This document shows, piece after piece, positions 47,480-58,626 of a stretch of DNA of 64,000 nt. Below the pieces are notes generated by a model. That model did not search any database and was not told the DNA's origin. It worked only from the letters and a program-made list of their open reading frames with translations. The stretch comes from Phallus indusiatus (lineage: Eukaryota; Basidiomycota; Agaricomycetes; Phallales; Phallaceae). The stretch lies in contig JAQFWX010000010.1 of assembly GCA_027605045.1 (NCBI GenBank), positions 1,244,879 to 1,308,878 of the forward strand. Reading direction: 5' to 3'. Position 1 is the first letter of the stretch. Every line of letters starts with the position of its first letter. The position numbers and the translations under genes were made by a program.

Positions 47480-47945
47480 GCTGTTATGTCCGTACTAAAG
47501 ATACGGATTATATTTTGATTAAGCATCATGATGTTATTCTCGCCCTTGCTACTGTTTTCATCTGTTCTATGTGTCCACCTTTTGAACCTGCTTGTCAAGT
47601 ATTGGAATTCAAATATTCAATATTCACGTGTCATCTCGACGTGTTATGGGAGGTTGTGTGACTGTTAATTTTTGAAATGCGCGACGACAAACTGTCCGAG
47701 TTGGTGACTCCTCGGCCTCAGGAGTCAAACTGCGCAAGTATATTTGATCAGGAGAAACGATCGAGTCAGTAATATAGCGTGCTCACATGAGCACCGGATG
47801 TTACCTATTTGTTTGGACTGCCACGCCCTTCAGGGAAACAAGAGGCATGAACGTAGGTTTCTAGTATTTTCAGAAATAAGCGCATGCATACCGAATCGAT
47901 ATCAAGTTTATCGGCCATTATCGGCCAAGTCAGAGATCGCTGTCT
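47480..47945 (+). repeat. Direct repeat, right copy
   Basis: Partner of 46500-46950. Ordered blocks: GGATTATATTTTGATTAAGC, CTCGCCCTT, TTTCATCTGTTCT, CTGCTTGTCAAGTATTGGAA, ATCTCGACGTGTT, then after an interruption GCATGCATAC, ATATCAAGT and GTCAGAGATCG. It is interrupted by the 47766 short repeat. Confidence 0.65.
47766..47815 (+). repeat. Short dispersed repeat, copy 2
   Basis: CAGTAATATAGCGTGCTCAC and ATGAGCACCGGATGTTACC match the block at 43390-43440 with a few substitutions. Confidence 0.7.
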
Positions 47946-48719
47946 GTAAATGGTCATCATTGAGGAATTCCAATTAAGCAGACACTACAGATGCCTAACC
48001 TCAATTATTCCTACAGTGTGTACAGTTGATCAGAAGTAGTACTTCAAGGCCCATGGGCCCAACCGCTTGATTCTGATTATGGCTACGCTTATAACCCGGA
48101 TGATTAGGTGTTCCTGCATCGTCTGTTTGCTTTTTCGACTTGCGGAACTACTAAATAGAAAAAACGTTGTTAATCAGCGTGTATAACATGACCTAACTTG
48201 ATGAATAAATATCTTACGGTCATTGAAAGGAGGTCACGGGCTAAGCCTGAGGTTAAATACACTCCACAGTTGAGTAAATGCGTTAATGACTGGTAAGTCA
48301 AATAGCAAAACTTACTACCACCTCGGAGGTCTATTCTGGACCAGCTGGTGAGAACTCAATTCGACATGGCGATGTTTGGGTGCATTGCTTGATGCGGTCT
48401 GGGAGCCCTCTGAGGCGCTGCAGAGACCGACAATACTGATCCGCGGCTTCAGAATGTTTTGTGGTAATCTTCTTACAAGATAATCAGATACATCATAATA
48501 ATAGTTTCATTCGTGGTATGTATACCTTGAAAGCCTAGGGCGCCAGTAGGCACTGTCCAACGGTAACCTCATAAAAATGGAACGGTCTGGAGAATTAATC
48601 TTATCCCGGTGTGCCGAACCGAAGGTTCAAACGTTCCTGCCTCGTCTCGCTTCTCGCCATGGTGTCCATAGTAGAATGTAAGGACGAGCTGTGCTCGAGA
48701 ACGCGGACTAAGACTGCTG
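47946..48719. other. Intergenic, no gene seen
   Basis: About 770 bp between the direct repeat and element copy B. No supported coding sequence or named motif. Confidence 0.4.
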
Positions 48720-49015
48720 GGGTGGACGGGCTCTTGCTCAGGCAAATTCGGACGCTGTTACTTGGACTGACCACGAGACTGTACCTGACTGTACCCTATC
48801 TTAGGGTACTCCAGAGAGTTAGGGTTGGATGGAGGGCGCGACACTGAGACTCCTTGCTCGAGTCTGATAGTGATGAGGACGAAGCCCAATGGGCTCTGGC
48901 GCCCGCGAGCTCAACGAGACAGGACGTTGCCGGCTGCAGCCTTGAGCTTGAAAGCTTTGACGCCTTGCAGACCATTTACCATTTTTCTCTCTCGATAACC
49001 AGTGAAGTCAAACCC
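48720..49015 (+). repeat. Diverged dispersed element, copy B
   Basis: Partner of 45990-46265, same orientation. A plus frame at 48854-49045 reads SDSDEDEAQWALAPASSTRQ and then DVAGCSLELESFDALQTIYH. The frame is shared in part with copy A but neither is complete. Confidence 0.7.
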
Positions 49016-49204
49016 AGACATCGAAGCGTAAATACGCTCACTTGATATCAATGAATTTGGACTTTGATCAAAGTTTGCTTCGTCTTCTGACGAACTTGAA
49101 GGATAGTGGCAGCGCGACTTTAGGAGTGGACGCTTATTCTTCGTACTTTGCCGTGTAGCGCGCACCCTCGCGCTATTGAACTCGATAGGTGCGCGCTGGC
49201 TCAT
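48911..49204 (-). CDS. Hypothetical basic ORF overlapping element B
   Basis: 97 residues: MSQRAPIEFNSARVRATRQS, then TKNKRPLLKSR, HYPSSSSEDEANFDQSPNSL and a final GFDFTGYRERKMVNGLQG segment. The first half is basic and Ser/acid-rich, like the N-terminus of a nuclear or transposon protein. It lies antisense to the coding-like frame of element B, so one of the two frames is fortuitous. No family recognised. Confidence 0.3.
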   Translation of the reverse strand: MSQRAPIEFNSARVRATRQSTKNKRPLLKSRCHYPSSSSEDEANFDQSPNSLISSERIYASMSGFDFTGYRERKMVNGLQGVKAFKLKAAAGNVLSR

Positions 49205-49896
49205 TTTTTCATTTTTTAATAGTTAGCTAATTCAAGGCTTCGCCTTGAACTCTATAGTATTCACTGCATAATATATTACATATATTATCCTATTTGTTGT
49301 TATCTTCTCATATCGTATTCTCAGGCTTAGCCCGCCGTACTATACTTGTAGCCCAAGCTGTGTCCTAAAGCCGAAGCCCGGAGGCCTGTTGTAATCCCCA
49401 CGTATGTCCTCTCCGCCGCTGTTTGTCTCGTCGTGGTGCCGTATCCATGCATCTTTCCAAATCGATGTTCTGACGTTACTTCTCAAGCTCTCAAGATCTC
49501 ACCATTGAGCGCTGATTCAGCCAAATGATCTTCCATCTTGAACTGATTTATTAGCCGGAAATTTTCAAATATTAATTGAATATCTCTACATATTGGCCAA
49601 CCATTAATTTACGTTGCAAGTTGAAAGCCCGATGACAGCGCTCTTACAATTTGGAAGCTGGAGCTGTGGAGTTCCTTTATTACTACGAAGGTATGTATCT
49701 AAACGGCGTTATTCAAATAATCTCAGCATATTAATTATGGCTCTCCATTCATTTGAACATATGGAAATGTAAGCTAAGTGGCTCCTAAGACAAATATTCT
49801 AGTTGATACAAAAATTTGTAATAGTGATCAGAGTATCATTATCGGGACCAACACATAAATACACGAGAACGACTGGTCGAGATTATAAACCCCGTT
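49205..49896. other. Intergenic (P450 copy 1 promoter)
   Basis: About 690 bp. A perfect short inverted repeat TTCAAGGC-TTC-GCCTTGAA lies at about 49231-49249. Otherwise AT-rich, with no gene seen. Confidence 0.45.
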
Positions 49897-52071
49897 ATGC
49901 ACTCGTCTGTTTTCGACATCGTCGTTGTGTCCGTGGGGATATCCCTATCTTTTCTCCTGTACCGCATCACGGTACGTGCACCCAAAGGTTCGCTCTTCGT
50001 CAAATTGCTTTACAAGCTATGACTAAAATCTTGTACAGGTCTTCGGTTTCCACCAGGTCCTCCAAGGCATCCCATATGGGGCAATTTGAAGGATTTGCCG
50101 TCCGGTGTCCCTGAATATAAAGTGTTCGAGAAATGGGCTAAAGAATATGGTATTATCCTTGGTCTAGTTTACTTCAAGTCCTTGATCCCGTTTGTTTGTT
50201 TTTTTCAAGGCGACATGGTATATTTGAACACCTTTGGCCAATCGATGCTCGTCATCAATTCAGCCGATGTTGCACGGGACTTGTTTACCAAAAAGGGCGC
50301 TATATACTCGGGTCGTAATGAAACAACGATGCTGCATGATCTGTAACAACATTTTTCTGCTGTAATCCGCATTTTCACAGAGTATCTGACTTCAATAATA
50401 GAACAAACTTTGGTAAAACCACCCTTTTTACCATGGACTATAGTGACCGCAGCACTCGACTTCGTGCGATGCTACACGAATTGATTTCGTATAAAAGCAT
50501 ACACGTGTACCATTCGTTAATGGAAACTATGGCTAGGTATGGCAAGTGCTTTCAAGCTTTCAAGAAGACCGGCTAACCTCTAACCCTCAGGTCTTTTGCA
50601 CAGCGCCTTATTACTGAACGAGTAAATGACTTGAGGATTGTTCGGAATACAGTCGGAAGATTAATCATCCAGGTCATCAATTCCTGAAAAAAATTCAGAA
50701 ATATAATATGTCTGATATTTTTCTTTTTCAAAAGTTGACCTATGGAATTGAGGTTTTGCCTGAAAATGATCCGTATGTCAGTTTAGCAGATCGCACTATG
50801 CACAACGTGACCCGAGTAATTGTTCCTGGCACGTACATGGTTGATATATTACCAATCTGTAAGTATGGGTTTGAAATTAGTTCACGACATAAATATTGAT
50901 ATTTTCTAACTAGTGAAGTACCTTCCGTCGTGGTTACCGGGTTTAGAGTTTCGAAAAGTAGTCAAGGAAATAAACAAGGACTTTAAGGATTTAACGGATC
51001 TTCCGTATGAATATGCCAAGAACGCTCTCGTGAGTAAATTTCCATGATATACATTACATTTCAGCTTTCTCAGCCTACGCATACACAGAAACAAGGAAAC
51101 TTCAGACCTTGCTTTGTGACAAATTATCTAGAAGATATAGCCAACGACCCCAACGCCCCTCAGGACGCCGAAGAAGTGATTCGTCAACTCGCAGCCGTTT
51201 TCTATCTTGCGGGAATGGACACTGTAATCCCACCTCTTTTTAGGAAAAAAAACCGGTTTTTTGACTGAACTCCGAATCTTGTACTAGCTCGAGACCCAGA
51301 TCCGGGTATTCTTCTTAGCAATGGCACTTTACCCCGACGTTCAAAAGAAAGCCCAGGAAGAGCTGGATAGTGTGATCGCAAGAGATAGTCTCCCTTCTTT
51401 TGACGATCTTCCTAATCTTCCGTATCTTAACGCGCTCCGAAATGAAGTGTTACGATGGCATCCTGCTGGACCGATGGGGCTACCACATAAATTAAAGGAA
51501 GACGATGTGATAAATGGGTGTTTCATACCTAAAGGAACCATGTGCATCGGAAATATTTGGTAAGTGCCATACAAAGTGCCATCACTCCTCTTGATAGTCT
51601 TATTATTTTGATCCAAAAACCAGGTTTCTCTTGCGCTCTGAAAAAGAGTACGGGTCTGAAACGCATAAATTCAAACCGGAGAGATTCTTAGACGGGAGTG
51701 CGAAAGTGCAGCTTGAGACTGCATTTGGATTTGGAAGACGGTATGGCGGCAGCGAAGTCAATTTCGGAGTCGACACCACATTCATAGTGTTTGATTTTAG
51801 GGTATGCCCTGGCAGAGCACTCGCAGAGGACTTTCTCATCATCATTATTGCAACTGTTTTACACACCGCGAATATCTCTGAGCTTGAAGGCGAACCGTTA
51901 GCTTGCATCCTCGAAAACTATGAAGTCAAACCAGGCGTTACTGGGTAAGTAAACACGGTGACATTTTATTTGACCTTAGAATATGATGTATTTTCCAGAC
52001 GACCACGAGATTTCAATTGCAAGATCGAGGCACGACCGAATGCTAAGAACATATTGGATCAGTTCATTTAA
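49897..52071 (+). CDS. Cytochrome P450, array copy 1 (diverged)
   Basis: An ER-anchored monooxygenase of the multi-intron basidiomycete type (CYP64/OrdA-like, possibly the CYP5144 group; the family is uncertain). The N-terminal anchor is MHSSVFDIVVVSVGISLSFL. Then come LRFPPGPPRHPIWGN, KVFEKWAKEYG and DMVYLNTFGQSMLVINSADV. The I-helix is VFYLAGMDT and the K-helix ExxR is ALRNEVLRWHPAGPMGLPH. Next are DDVINGCFIPKGTMCIGNIW, FKPERFLDGSA and the heme loop FGFGRR|VCPGRALAE, split by an intron. It ends NAKNILDQFI. About twelve short introns. Intact, with all core motifs. Exons and introns differ clearly from copies 2-4. Confidence 0.9.
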
Positions 52072-53274
52072 CATAGTTTTTTTCTTGTGTTTGGAAATTC
52101 GTTAACATTGCTCAGCGATATCAGTGTAACTCGCGTTCATAATCGACGCGATTTAAGTTCTAGTATTATTTGAAAGCTCTAAGACGCAAGTGAGGGAAGG
52201 TACATAAATACGGGTGTCTTTATTCAGTACCGTAAGACTGTATTCTACGATTATCCTCACCTCAAGCAGTGATAGTACTTTTGCGGACCGACATGCAGGC
52301 CATATCTGTGATTACACGTCATCGTCCAGCACATTTACTGCACCGCATGCATTATTCCCTTTAATGACTGTGGTCTTACTGTCAATAATCTGGTGATGAT
52401 AGTCAAGTCATTGTTGAGACCTGAGTTCTACAAAGCTAGCGACGGCAAGGGCCATGCGACAATGGACATGGACACGTTACGCCGATCGCTTATAATAAGC
52501 AAGCGCCCCAGATTTTCGTTACTTGACCTGGTATCAAATCTTGACAAACATTCGATATCCTTTTCATAATTACCCAGTTAAGTCGTACGACGGGTTACGT
52601 TATCATTTCTTTTGAAAGAATGGTAGACGCCATTCCAAGTTTGTGATCCTTCTGATCAGTGTTCTGATTGTCAAAAGTCTCAGTCGTCTGTTTGTCAAAT
52701 TCTTTGGATTTTCCGGTAAGTAAAACCAATTCCTATTGCCGCGAGCTTGTTGAAGAGCTATCAATACCAATCACAAGGATGTATAAAGGGTGCTCCTTAC
52801 GTATTGTTGGCTCCCGAGAACGCATCTCCGAGAGTCTGGACCTCAATCGACAGCAGGCTACTCAATGGGTTAATTGAGCAAATAACTTACGCTCACTGGA
52901 AGAATAATGAGCATGGTCCGGAGCAGGGCAGTCCGTAGTAACTTGAATGGAGAAATCTCTCAACGTAATATGGCGTCATCTATGTAGCTGAGCTCCAATA
53001 AGAAAACGATGAAAGCCTCTGCGTATGACGCTGACATCGAATCCACCAAATTGAAAAATAAATTTCGAACTAGGTGAATTTCAAGCGTTCAACAAGTGGC
53101 AATCATATCCAATCATTGGCGTGGAGTTTCCTCTTACCGACGGATGCTAGTAAGAGACTTGGAGAACCTCGTATCTGTTATATCATAATTTCCTATGCCT
53201 GTGGCGCAGCGTGTATCAATTTGTTCGTTGGGTGACTCCAGCGGAGCCTATCGGACAAACTTGCTATGCGTTGT
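52072..53274 (+). repeat. P450 array spacer, form 1
   Basis: Contains blocks shared with the spacers before copies 3 and 4. The block at about 52419-52640 (GAGTTCTACAAAGCTAGCGA, GACACGTTACGCC, CCCCAGATT, TCGTTACTTGAC) matches 58629-58880. The blocks at 52942-53015 (ACTTGAATGGAGAAA, GAAAACGATGAAAGC) and 53070-53143 match 55654-55835 and 59335-59520. Confidence 0.8.
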
Positions 53275-53331
53275 TTTTATATTTAAGACTGATCACACAA
53301 TCCGAATCAGGACATCTCTCTCTCTCTTCTC
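53275..53331 (+). promoter_or_regulatory. P450 copy 2 core promoter and pyrimidine leader
   Basis: TATATTTAAG about 50 bp upstream of the ATG is followed by a CT-repeat leader (TCTCTCTCTCT). The same arrangement occurs before copies 3 and 4 with a different number of CT units. Confidence 0.55.
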
Positions 53332-55489
53332 ATGTCTTTGTTGGCCTTGGACATTACCATTGCATCAATATGCTTATCTGTATCCCTCTTCTTTTATCGT
53401 ACCACCGTACGCGTCCCGAGAGGTTCGTTCTCGAGTCCTGCGCCTGCCCCTCACTGAATAAGCCATCGTTCGGATGATACAGGTCTTCAATTACCACCGG
53501 GTCCACCAGGTCACTTCATATGGGGTAACCTAAACGATTTACCATATGGACCTGCGTATTACAAAGTGTATGAGGAATGGGCTCATAAATATGGTACATT
53601 GCATCTGCCATCGTTCTTCCAGTTGTTTATTATATTCCAGGTGATCTTGTATACCTGAATATACTTGGCCAGTCGATGCTTTTCATTAATTCAACACATA
53701 TGATACGAGAATTATTTACAAGAAGAGGTGCAATCTATTCGGATAGATTCAAGACGGTGATGTTGCACGACTTGTCTCATGAATTTCTCTTGCAAGAGGA
53801 AAAATGACTGATAGTGTTTTTTAATATAGGACTGACTTCGGGAGAACTTTCCTCCTTATGATGGATTATGATGAACGATGGAGTCGCCAGCGAGCTATAA
53901 TACATGATCTCATTACGTCGGGGAGTGTCCTTCAGTCATATCTACCACGGTTTGAGGACGATGCTAGGTCAGACTACTCCGCTTCTGTTTTTCTTTCTTT
54001 CCAATTTTTTTAACTATTTTTGTTAATAGGTCTTTTGCGCGACGTCTTATTGCTCAACAAGTCAACGACTTGAAGTATGTTCGTTACGCATTTGGGGGGT
54101 TTATTTTGCAGGTAAATCTCGCGTTTCTAATAAGACAAAATATGTGATTAAATTTCAAAGCTAATTTATGGCATCGAAGTATTTCCAGAAAACGATCCAT
54201 ATTTAGAACTCTCGGAGCGTGTTACGACGGGTGTTGCCCAACTACTAGTCCCCGGAGCATACAAGGTTGATAACTTACCTTTTCGTAAGTGACATCCCAA
54301 TCCGTCTTATGATTTAATCCTTATCACGCATAACTTAGTAAAATATCTTCCCTCATGGATTCCTGGTGTAAAATTTCGGAGAGTGGCTGAGCAGATAAAT
54401 AGAGACTTTCACAGCGCGTTGGATGCTCCATTTGAATACTCCAAAAGAGCTTTCGTCGGTCATATTTATTTATATTGAATAGGTTCATCAATATCCCAAT
54501 AACGACAATCATAGAAAGAAGGGAAGCTTAAACCTTGCTTCGTGTTGAAATACTTGGAGAATTCTGGGAATTCTCTTGGAAATGATTCAGAAGAAATAGT
54601 TCGTGAAGCCGCGGTAATGCTTTATTTGGCCGGAATCGACACGGTAAACAATCTTCCTAGATAAGGGCTTAAAAATGTTCACTGACTAAAGTCAAATATC
54701 AAGTTAGAGGTCCAAATGCGTTTGTTTTTCTTGGCGATGGCACTCCATCCCGATGTCCAGAAGAAAGCTCAGGACGAGCTAGATAAGGTTGTTGGGAGAG
54801 ACGATTTACCTTCTTTCACTGATCTTCCCAATCTCCCATATCTCAACGCACTTGTGAATGAATTACTACGATGGCATGCCGTTGCTCCGGTCGCAGCACC
54901 ACACCAATTAAAACAGGACGACATAATCAATGGGTATTTTATACCTAAGGGCACTAATTGCTTTGGGAATACTTGGTAGGTTTATATCTCATAACTTCTT
55001 TCCTTCCCTTCTCTATAATTTTGCAAAAATGAGGTTTTTCTTCTGCTCTGAAAAAGAGTTCGGGCCTGAGACCGACAAATTCAGACCAGAAAGGTTTTTA
55101 GATGGTAGCGCAAAACTGAAATCAGACTTTGCGTTTGGATATGGAAGACGGTAAGAAAGGGCTCCGTGAAAATTATTATATATTGTTCCGTCTTGAAGGT
55201 TCTCATTTCAGGGTGTGCCCTGGCAAAGGATTCGCGGAAAATTTCCTCAGTATCATGATCGCCACGGTTCTACACATTGCGAATATCTCTGAACTTGAAA
55301 ACGAACCGTTGGGTGGTATCATCGAGAATGATGAATTTCTAACAGGAAGCACTTCGTAAGCGGTTTTTTTTTTCGTCCATGAATATTCTATATTCATTTT
55401 GTTGGAGGCGTCCACGAGATTTCAAGTGTCGAATTGATGCACGACCGGATATTCTGGAAATTTTAGATCAATTTGGTACATCTAAGTAA
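53332..55489 (+). CDS. Cytochrome P450, array copy 2
   Basis: Same type as copy 1, near-identical to copies 3 and 4. The anchor is SLLALDITIASICLSVSLFF. Then come LQLPPGPPGHFIWGNLNDLP, DLVYLNILGQSMLFIN, FGRTFLLMMDYDERWSRQRA and LIYGIEVFPENDPYLELSER. The I-helix is LYLAGIDT and the K-helix is NELLRWHAVAPVAAPH. Next are NGYFIPKGTNCFGN, FRPERFLDGSAKL and the heme loop FGYGRR|VCPGKGFAEN. It ends LDQFGTSK. Spliced by analogy, about twelve introns, about 500 residues. The intron after SKRAF has a donor reading GTCGGT where copies 3 and 4 have GTAAGT, so splicing there may be weak. If it fails, translation stops shortly after, before the I-helix. Confidence 0.88.
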
Positions 55490-56022
55490 AGTAGACTCGG
55501 AGGGCGTTTGAGTTTTTCTCGGTATTTTCGCTCGCATATCCAAATTATGTGTACTACTAGCCTTCCCTCTTAATTAAATTAAGCAAACAACTTACGCTCA
55601 CTCCAAGTTGAGGGCTATTAATGAACCCGGTCCGGTATACTAGTCACATAACTTGAATGGAGAAACCTCTCACGGTAATATGATGCCATCTATTATGTAG
55701 CTGAGCAAGAAAACGATGAAAGCTATTCATGTAAGTAACATCGAAGTTGCCAAATTAAAAATAGATTTCGACCTAGATGAATTTCAAGTATCCAATCATT
55801 GGCGTGGAGCTTCCTCTTATTACCGACGGCTGCCAGTGCCAGTGGGAGACTATTATTCGAGAACCTCGGGTTTGTTATTTATCATGATTTTCGCCTGTGG
55901 CGCAACGTGTGTATCAATTTGCAATCTGTTCATTGGGTTATCCCTCTCGCTACCCGTTATTTTTATATTTAAAGACTGATCACAGAATCCGAATCAGGAC
56001 ATCTCTCTCTCTCTCTCTTCTC
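55490..56022 (+). repeat. P450 array spacer, form 2 (shortest)
   Basis: Only 533 bp. It shares the promoter-proximal blocks with the other two spacers, including GAATTTCAAGTATCCAATCA at about 55779, and the TATATTTAAAG and CT-repeat leader before copy 3. It lacks the 52419-type block and the Hsp20 remnant. Confidence 0.75.
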
Positions 56023-58200
56023 ATGTCTTTGTCGGCCTTGGACATTGCCATTGCATCAATATGCTTATCTGTATCCCTCTTCTTTTATCGTACCACCGTA
56101 CGCGTCCCGAGAGGTTCGTCCTCACGTCCTAGTAGCGCCTGCTCACTGGATAAGCCATCGTGGCGACTCGGATTATACAGGTCTTAAATTACCACCGGGT
56201 CCACCAGGTCACTTCATATGGGGTAACCTAAACGATTTACCATATGGACCTGCGTATTACAAAGTATATGAGGAATGGGCTCATAAATATGGTACATTGC
56301 ATCTGCTATCGTTCTTCCAGATGCTTATTATATTCCAGGCGATCTTGTATACCTGAATATACTTGGCCAGTCGATGCTTCTTATTAATTCAACGGATATC
56401 ATACGAGAATTATTTACAAGAAGAGGTGCAATCTATTCGGATAGATTCAAGACTGTGATGTTGCACGACTTGTCATTCTATGAACTTCTTGCAAGAGGAA
56501 AAATGACTGATAGTTTTTTTAAAAATATAGGACTGACTTTGGGAAAGCTTTCCTCCTTATGATGGATTATGATGAACGATGGAGTCGTCAGCGAACTATA
56601 ATACATGATCTCATTACGTCGGGGAGTGTCCTTCAGTCATATCTACCACGGTTTGAGGACGACGCTAGGTCAGACTACTCCACTTCTGTTTTTTTTTTTT
56701 CTATTTTTTTGAATTATTTATGGTAATAGATCTTTTGCACGACGTCTTATTGCTCAACAAGTCAACGACTTGAAGTATGTTCGTTACGCATTTGGAGGGT
56801 TTATTTTGCAGGTAAATCTCGCGCTTCTAATAAGACGAAACATGTGATTAGATTCAAAAGCTTATTTATGGCATCGATGTATTGCCGGAAAATGATCCAT
56901 ATTTAGAACTCTCGGAGCGTGTTGCGACGGGTGTTGTCCAACTAATAGTCCCCGGAGCATACAAGGTTGATAGCTTACCTTTTCGTAAGTGACATCCCAA
57001 TCCGTCTTATGGTTCAACCCTCATCACGCATAACATAGTGAAATATCTTCCTTCATGGTTTCCTGGCATGAAATTCCGGAAAGTGGCTGAGCAGATAAAC
57101 AGAGATTTTCACAGTGCGCTGAATGTTCCATTTGAATACTCCAAAAGAGCTTTCGTAAGTCATATTTATATTGAATCGGTTCATCAATCTCTCGATAACG
57201 AAACTCGTAGAAAGAAGGGAAGCTTAAACCTTGCTTCGTGCTGAACTACTTGGAGAATTCTGGGAATTCACCTCATTCTCTTGGAAATGATTCAGAAGAA
57301 ATAGTTCGTGAAGCCGCGGTAATGCTTTATTTGGCCGGAATTGACACGGTAAACAAATATTCTTAGAAAAAGGTTTAAAAAGGTTTATTGACTAAAGTCA
57401 AATATCAAGTTAGAGGTCCAAATGCGTTTGTTTTTCTTGGCGATGGCACTCCATCCCGATGTCCAGAGGAAAGCTCAGGACGAGCTAGACAAGGTTGTCG
57501 GGAGAGACGATTTACCTTCTTTCGCTGATCTTCCCAATCTCCCATATCTCAACGCACTTGTGAATGAATCGATACGATGGCATGCTGTTGCTCCGGTTGC
57601 AGCACCACACCAATTGAAACAGGACGACGTAATAAATGGGTATTTTATACCTAAGGGCACTAATTGCTTTGGAAATACTTGGTAGGTGTATCTCATAACT
57701 TCTTTCCCTCACTTCTCTATAATAATAATAATTTCGCGAAAATGAGGTTTTTCTTCCGCTCTGAAAAGGAGTTCGGGCCTGATACCAACAAATTTAAACC
57801 AGAAAGGTTTTTAGATGGTAGCGCAAAACTGAAACCAGACTTTGCATTTGGGTACGGAAGACGGTAAGAAAGGGCTCTGTGACAATTATTATATTGTTCC
57901 GTCTTGAAGGTTCTCGTTTCAGGGTGTGCTCTGGCAAAGGATTCGCGGAAAATTTCCTCAGTATCATGATCGCCACGGTTCTACACATTGCGAATATTTC
58001 TGAGCTTAAAAACGAACCGTTGGCTGGTATCATCGAGAATGATGAATTTCTAACAGGAAGTACTTCGTAAGCGGTTTTTTTCTTCGTCCGTGAAAATTCT
58101 GTATTCATTTTGTTGGAGGCGTCCGCGAGATTTCAAGTGTCGAATTGATGCACGACTGGATATCCAGGAAATTTTAGATCAATTTGGTACATCTAAGTAA
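56023..58200 (+). CDS. Cytochrome P450, array copy 3
   Basis: Closest relative of copies 2 and 4. It differs from copy 2 mainly by substitutions (for example GIDVLPENDP for GIEVFPENDP, VCSGKGFAEN for VCPGKGFAEN). The N-terminal anchor is SLSALDIAIASICLSVSLFF, and the exon and intron order is the same. The I-helix is LYLAGIDT, ExxR is NESIRWHAVAPVAAPH, and the heme loop is FGYGRR|VCSGKGF. The linker after the CFVLNYLE exon is three residues longer than in copy 2 (NSPHSLGN against NSLGN). All donors and acceptors look usable. It ends LDQFGTSK. No frameshift or in-frame stop was found in the inferred exons, so likely functional. Confidence 0.88.
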
Positions 58201-58404
58201 AGTAGACTCGGAGGGCGTTTGAGTATTTTCGCTCGCATATGCGAATTATGTGTACTACTAGCACTCCCTCTTATTATCGGTCATAAATGCAGTCAAAATG
58301 AATAGCAACAAGATTATTTATTTTTCAAATTGGAACAGGCATATGTGATACAGGATTGGGATCGCTATTTACTACATTTGATGTTTTTCCGGTTTTTCAT
58401 TTAT
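58201..58404 (+). repeat. Copy of the P450-Hsp20 intergenic DNA
   Basis: From about 58283 (CAGTCAAAATGAATAGCAA, GATCGCTATTTACTACA) this matches the DNA between copy 4 and the Hsp20 stop at 61967-62081. It shows that the duplicated unit carried the downstream neighbour. Confidence 0.75.
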
Positions 58405-58626
58405 TTATTGTATTGTAATTTTCTTTGGTGCTTGGCCCTCCGCTCCCGTTTGGGGAATCAAATGGTGAGGATCCCATCATTCACACTAGCCTTTATTTCT
58501 TCTTCCTACATGATGTATCATAAACATGTGAACCGCGATATACCAAAAAGCTAAGTTGCTTACCTTGATACCAGGAGGAATAGGTATTGTTCTAGAAAAT
58601 TTGTCGTATCGCCTTTCGCGCAGAGT
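58405..58626 (-). pseudogene. Truncated Hsp20 3'-end remnant
   Basis: On the minus strand this reads LRERRYDKFSRTIPIPPGIK, then the intron and a last exon NDGILTI followed by TGA, then FPK. It corresponds to the intact Hsp20 at 62082-62310. The codon CGA (Arg) of the real gene is TGA at 58458-58460, and the 5' two-thirds of the gene is absent. The break lies at about 58627, directly followed by the P450 spacer block starting CTGAGTTCTATAAAGC. It is a non-functional footprint of the last tandem duplication. Confidence 0.85.

Noticed and set aside
49231..49249. Perfect 8-bp inverted repeat as a terminator or small RNA gene
   Set aside because: A single short hairpin in AT-rich intergenic DNA of a eukaryote has no implied function.
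54475..54560. Stop codon after the SKRAF exon in P450 copy 2, taken as evidence of a pseudogene
   Set aside because: The stop lies inside the intron; the downstream exons are intact. Only the weak donor remains as a concern.
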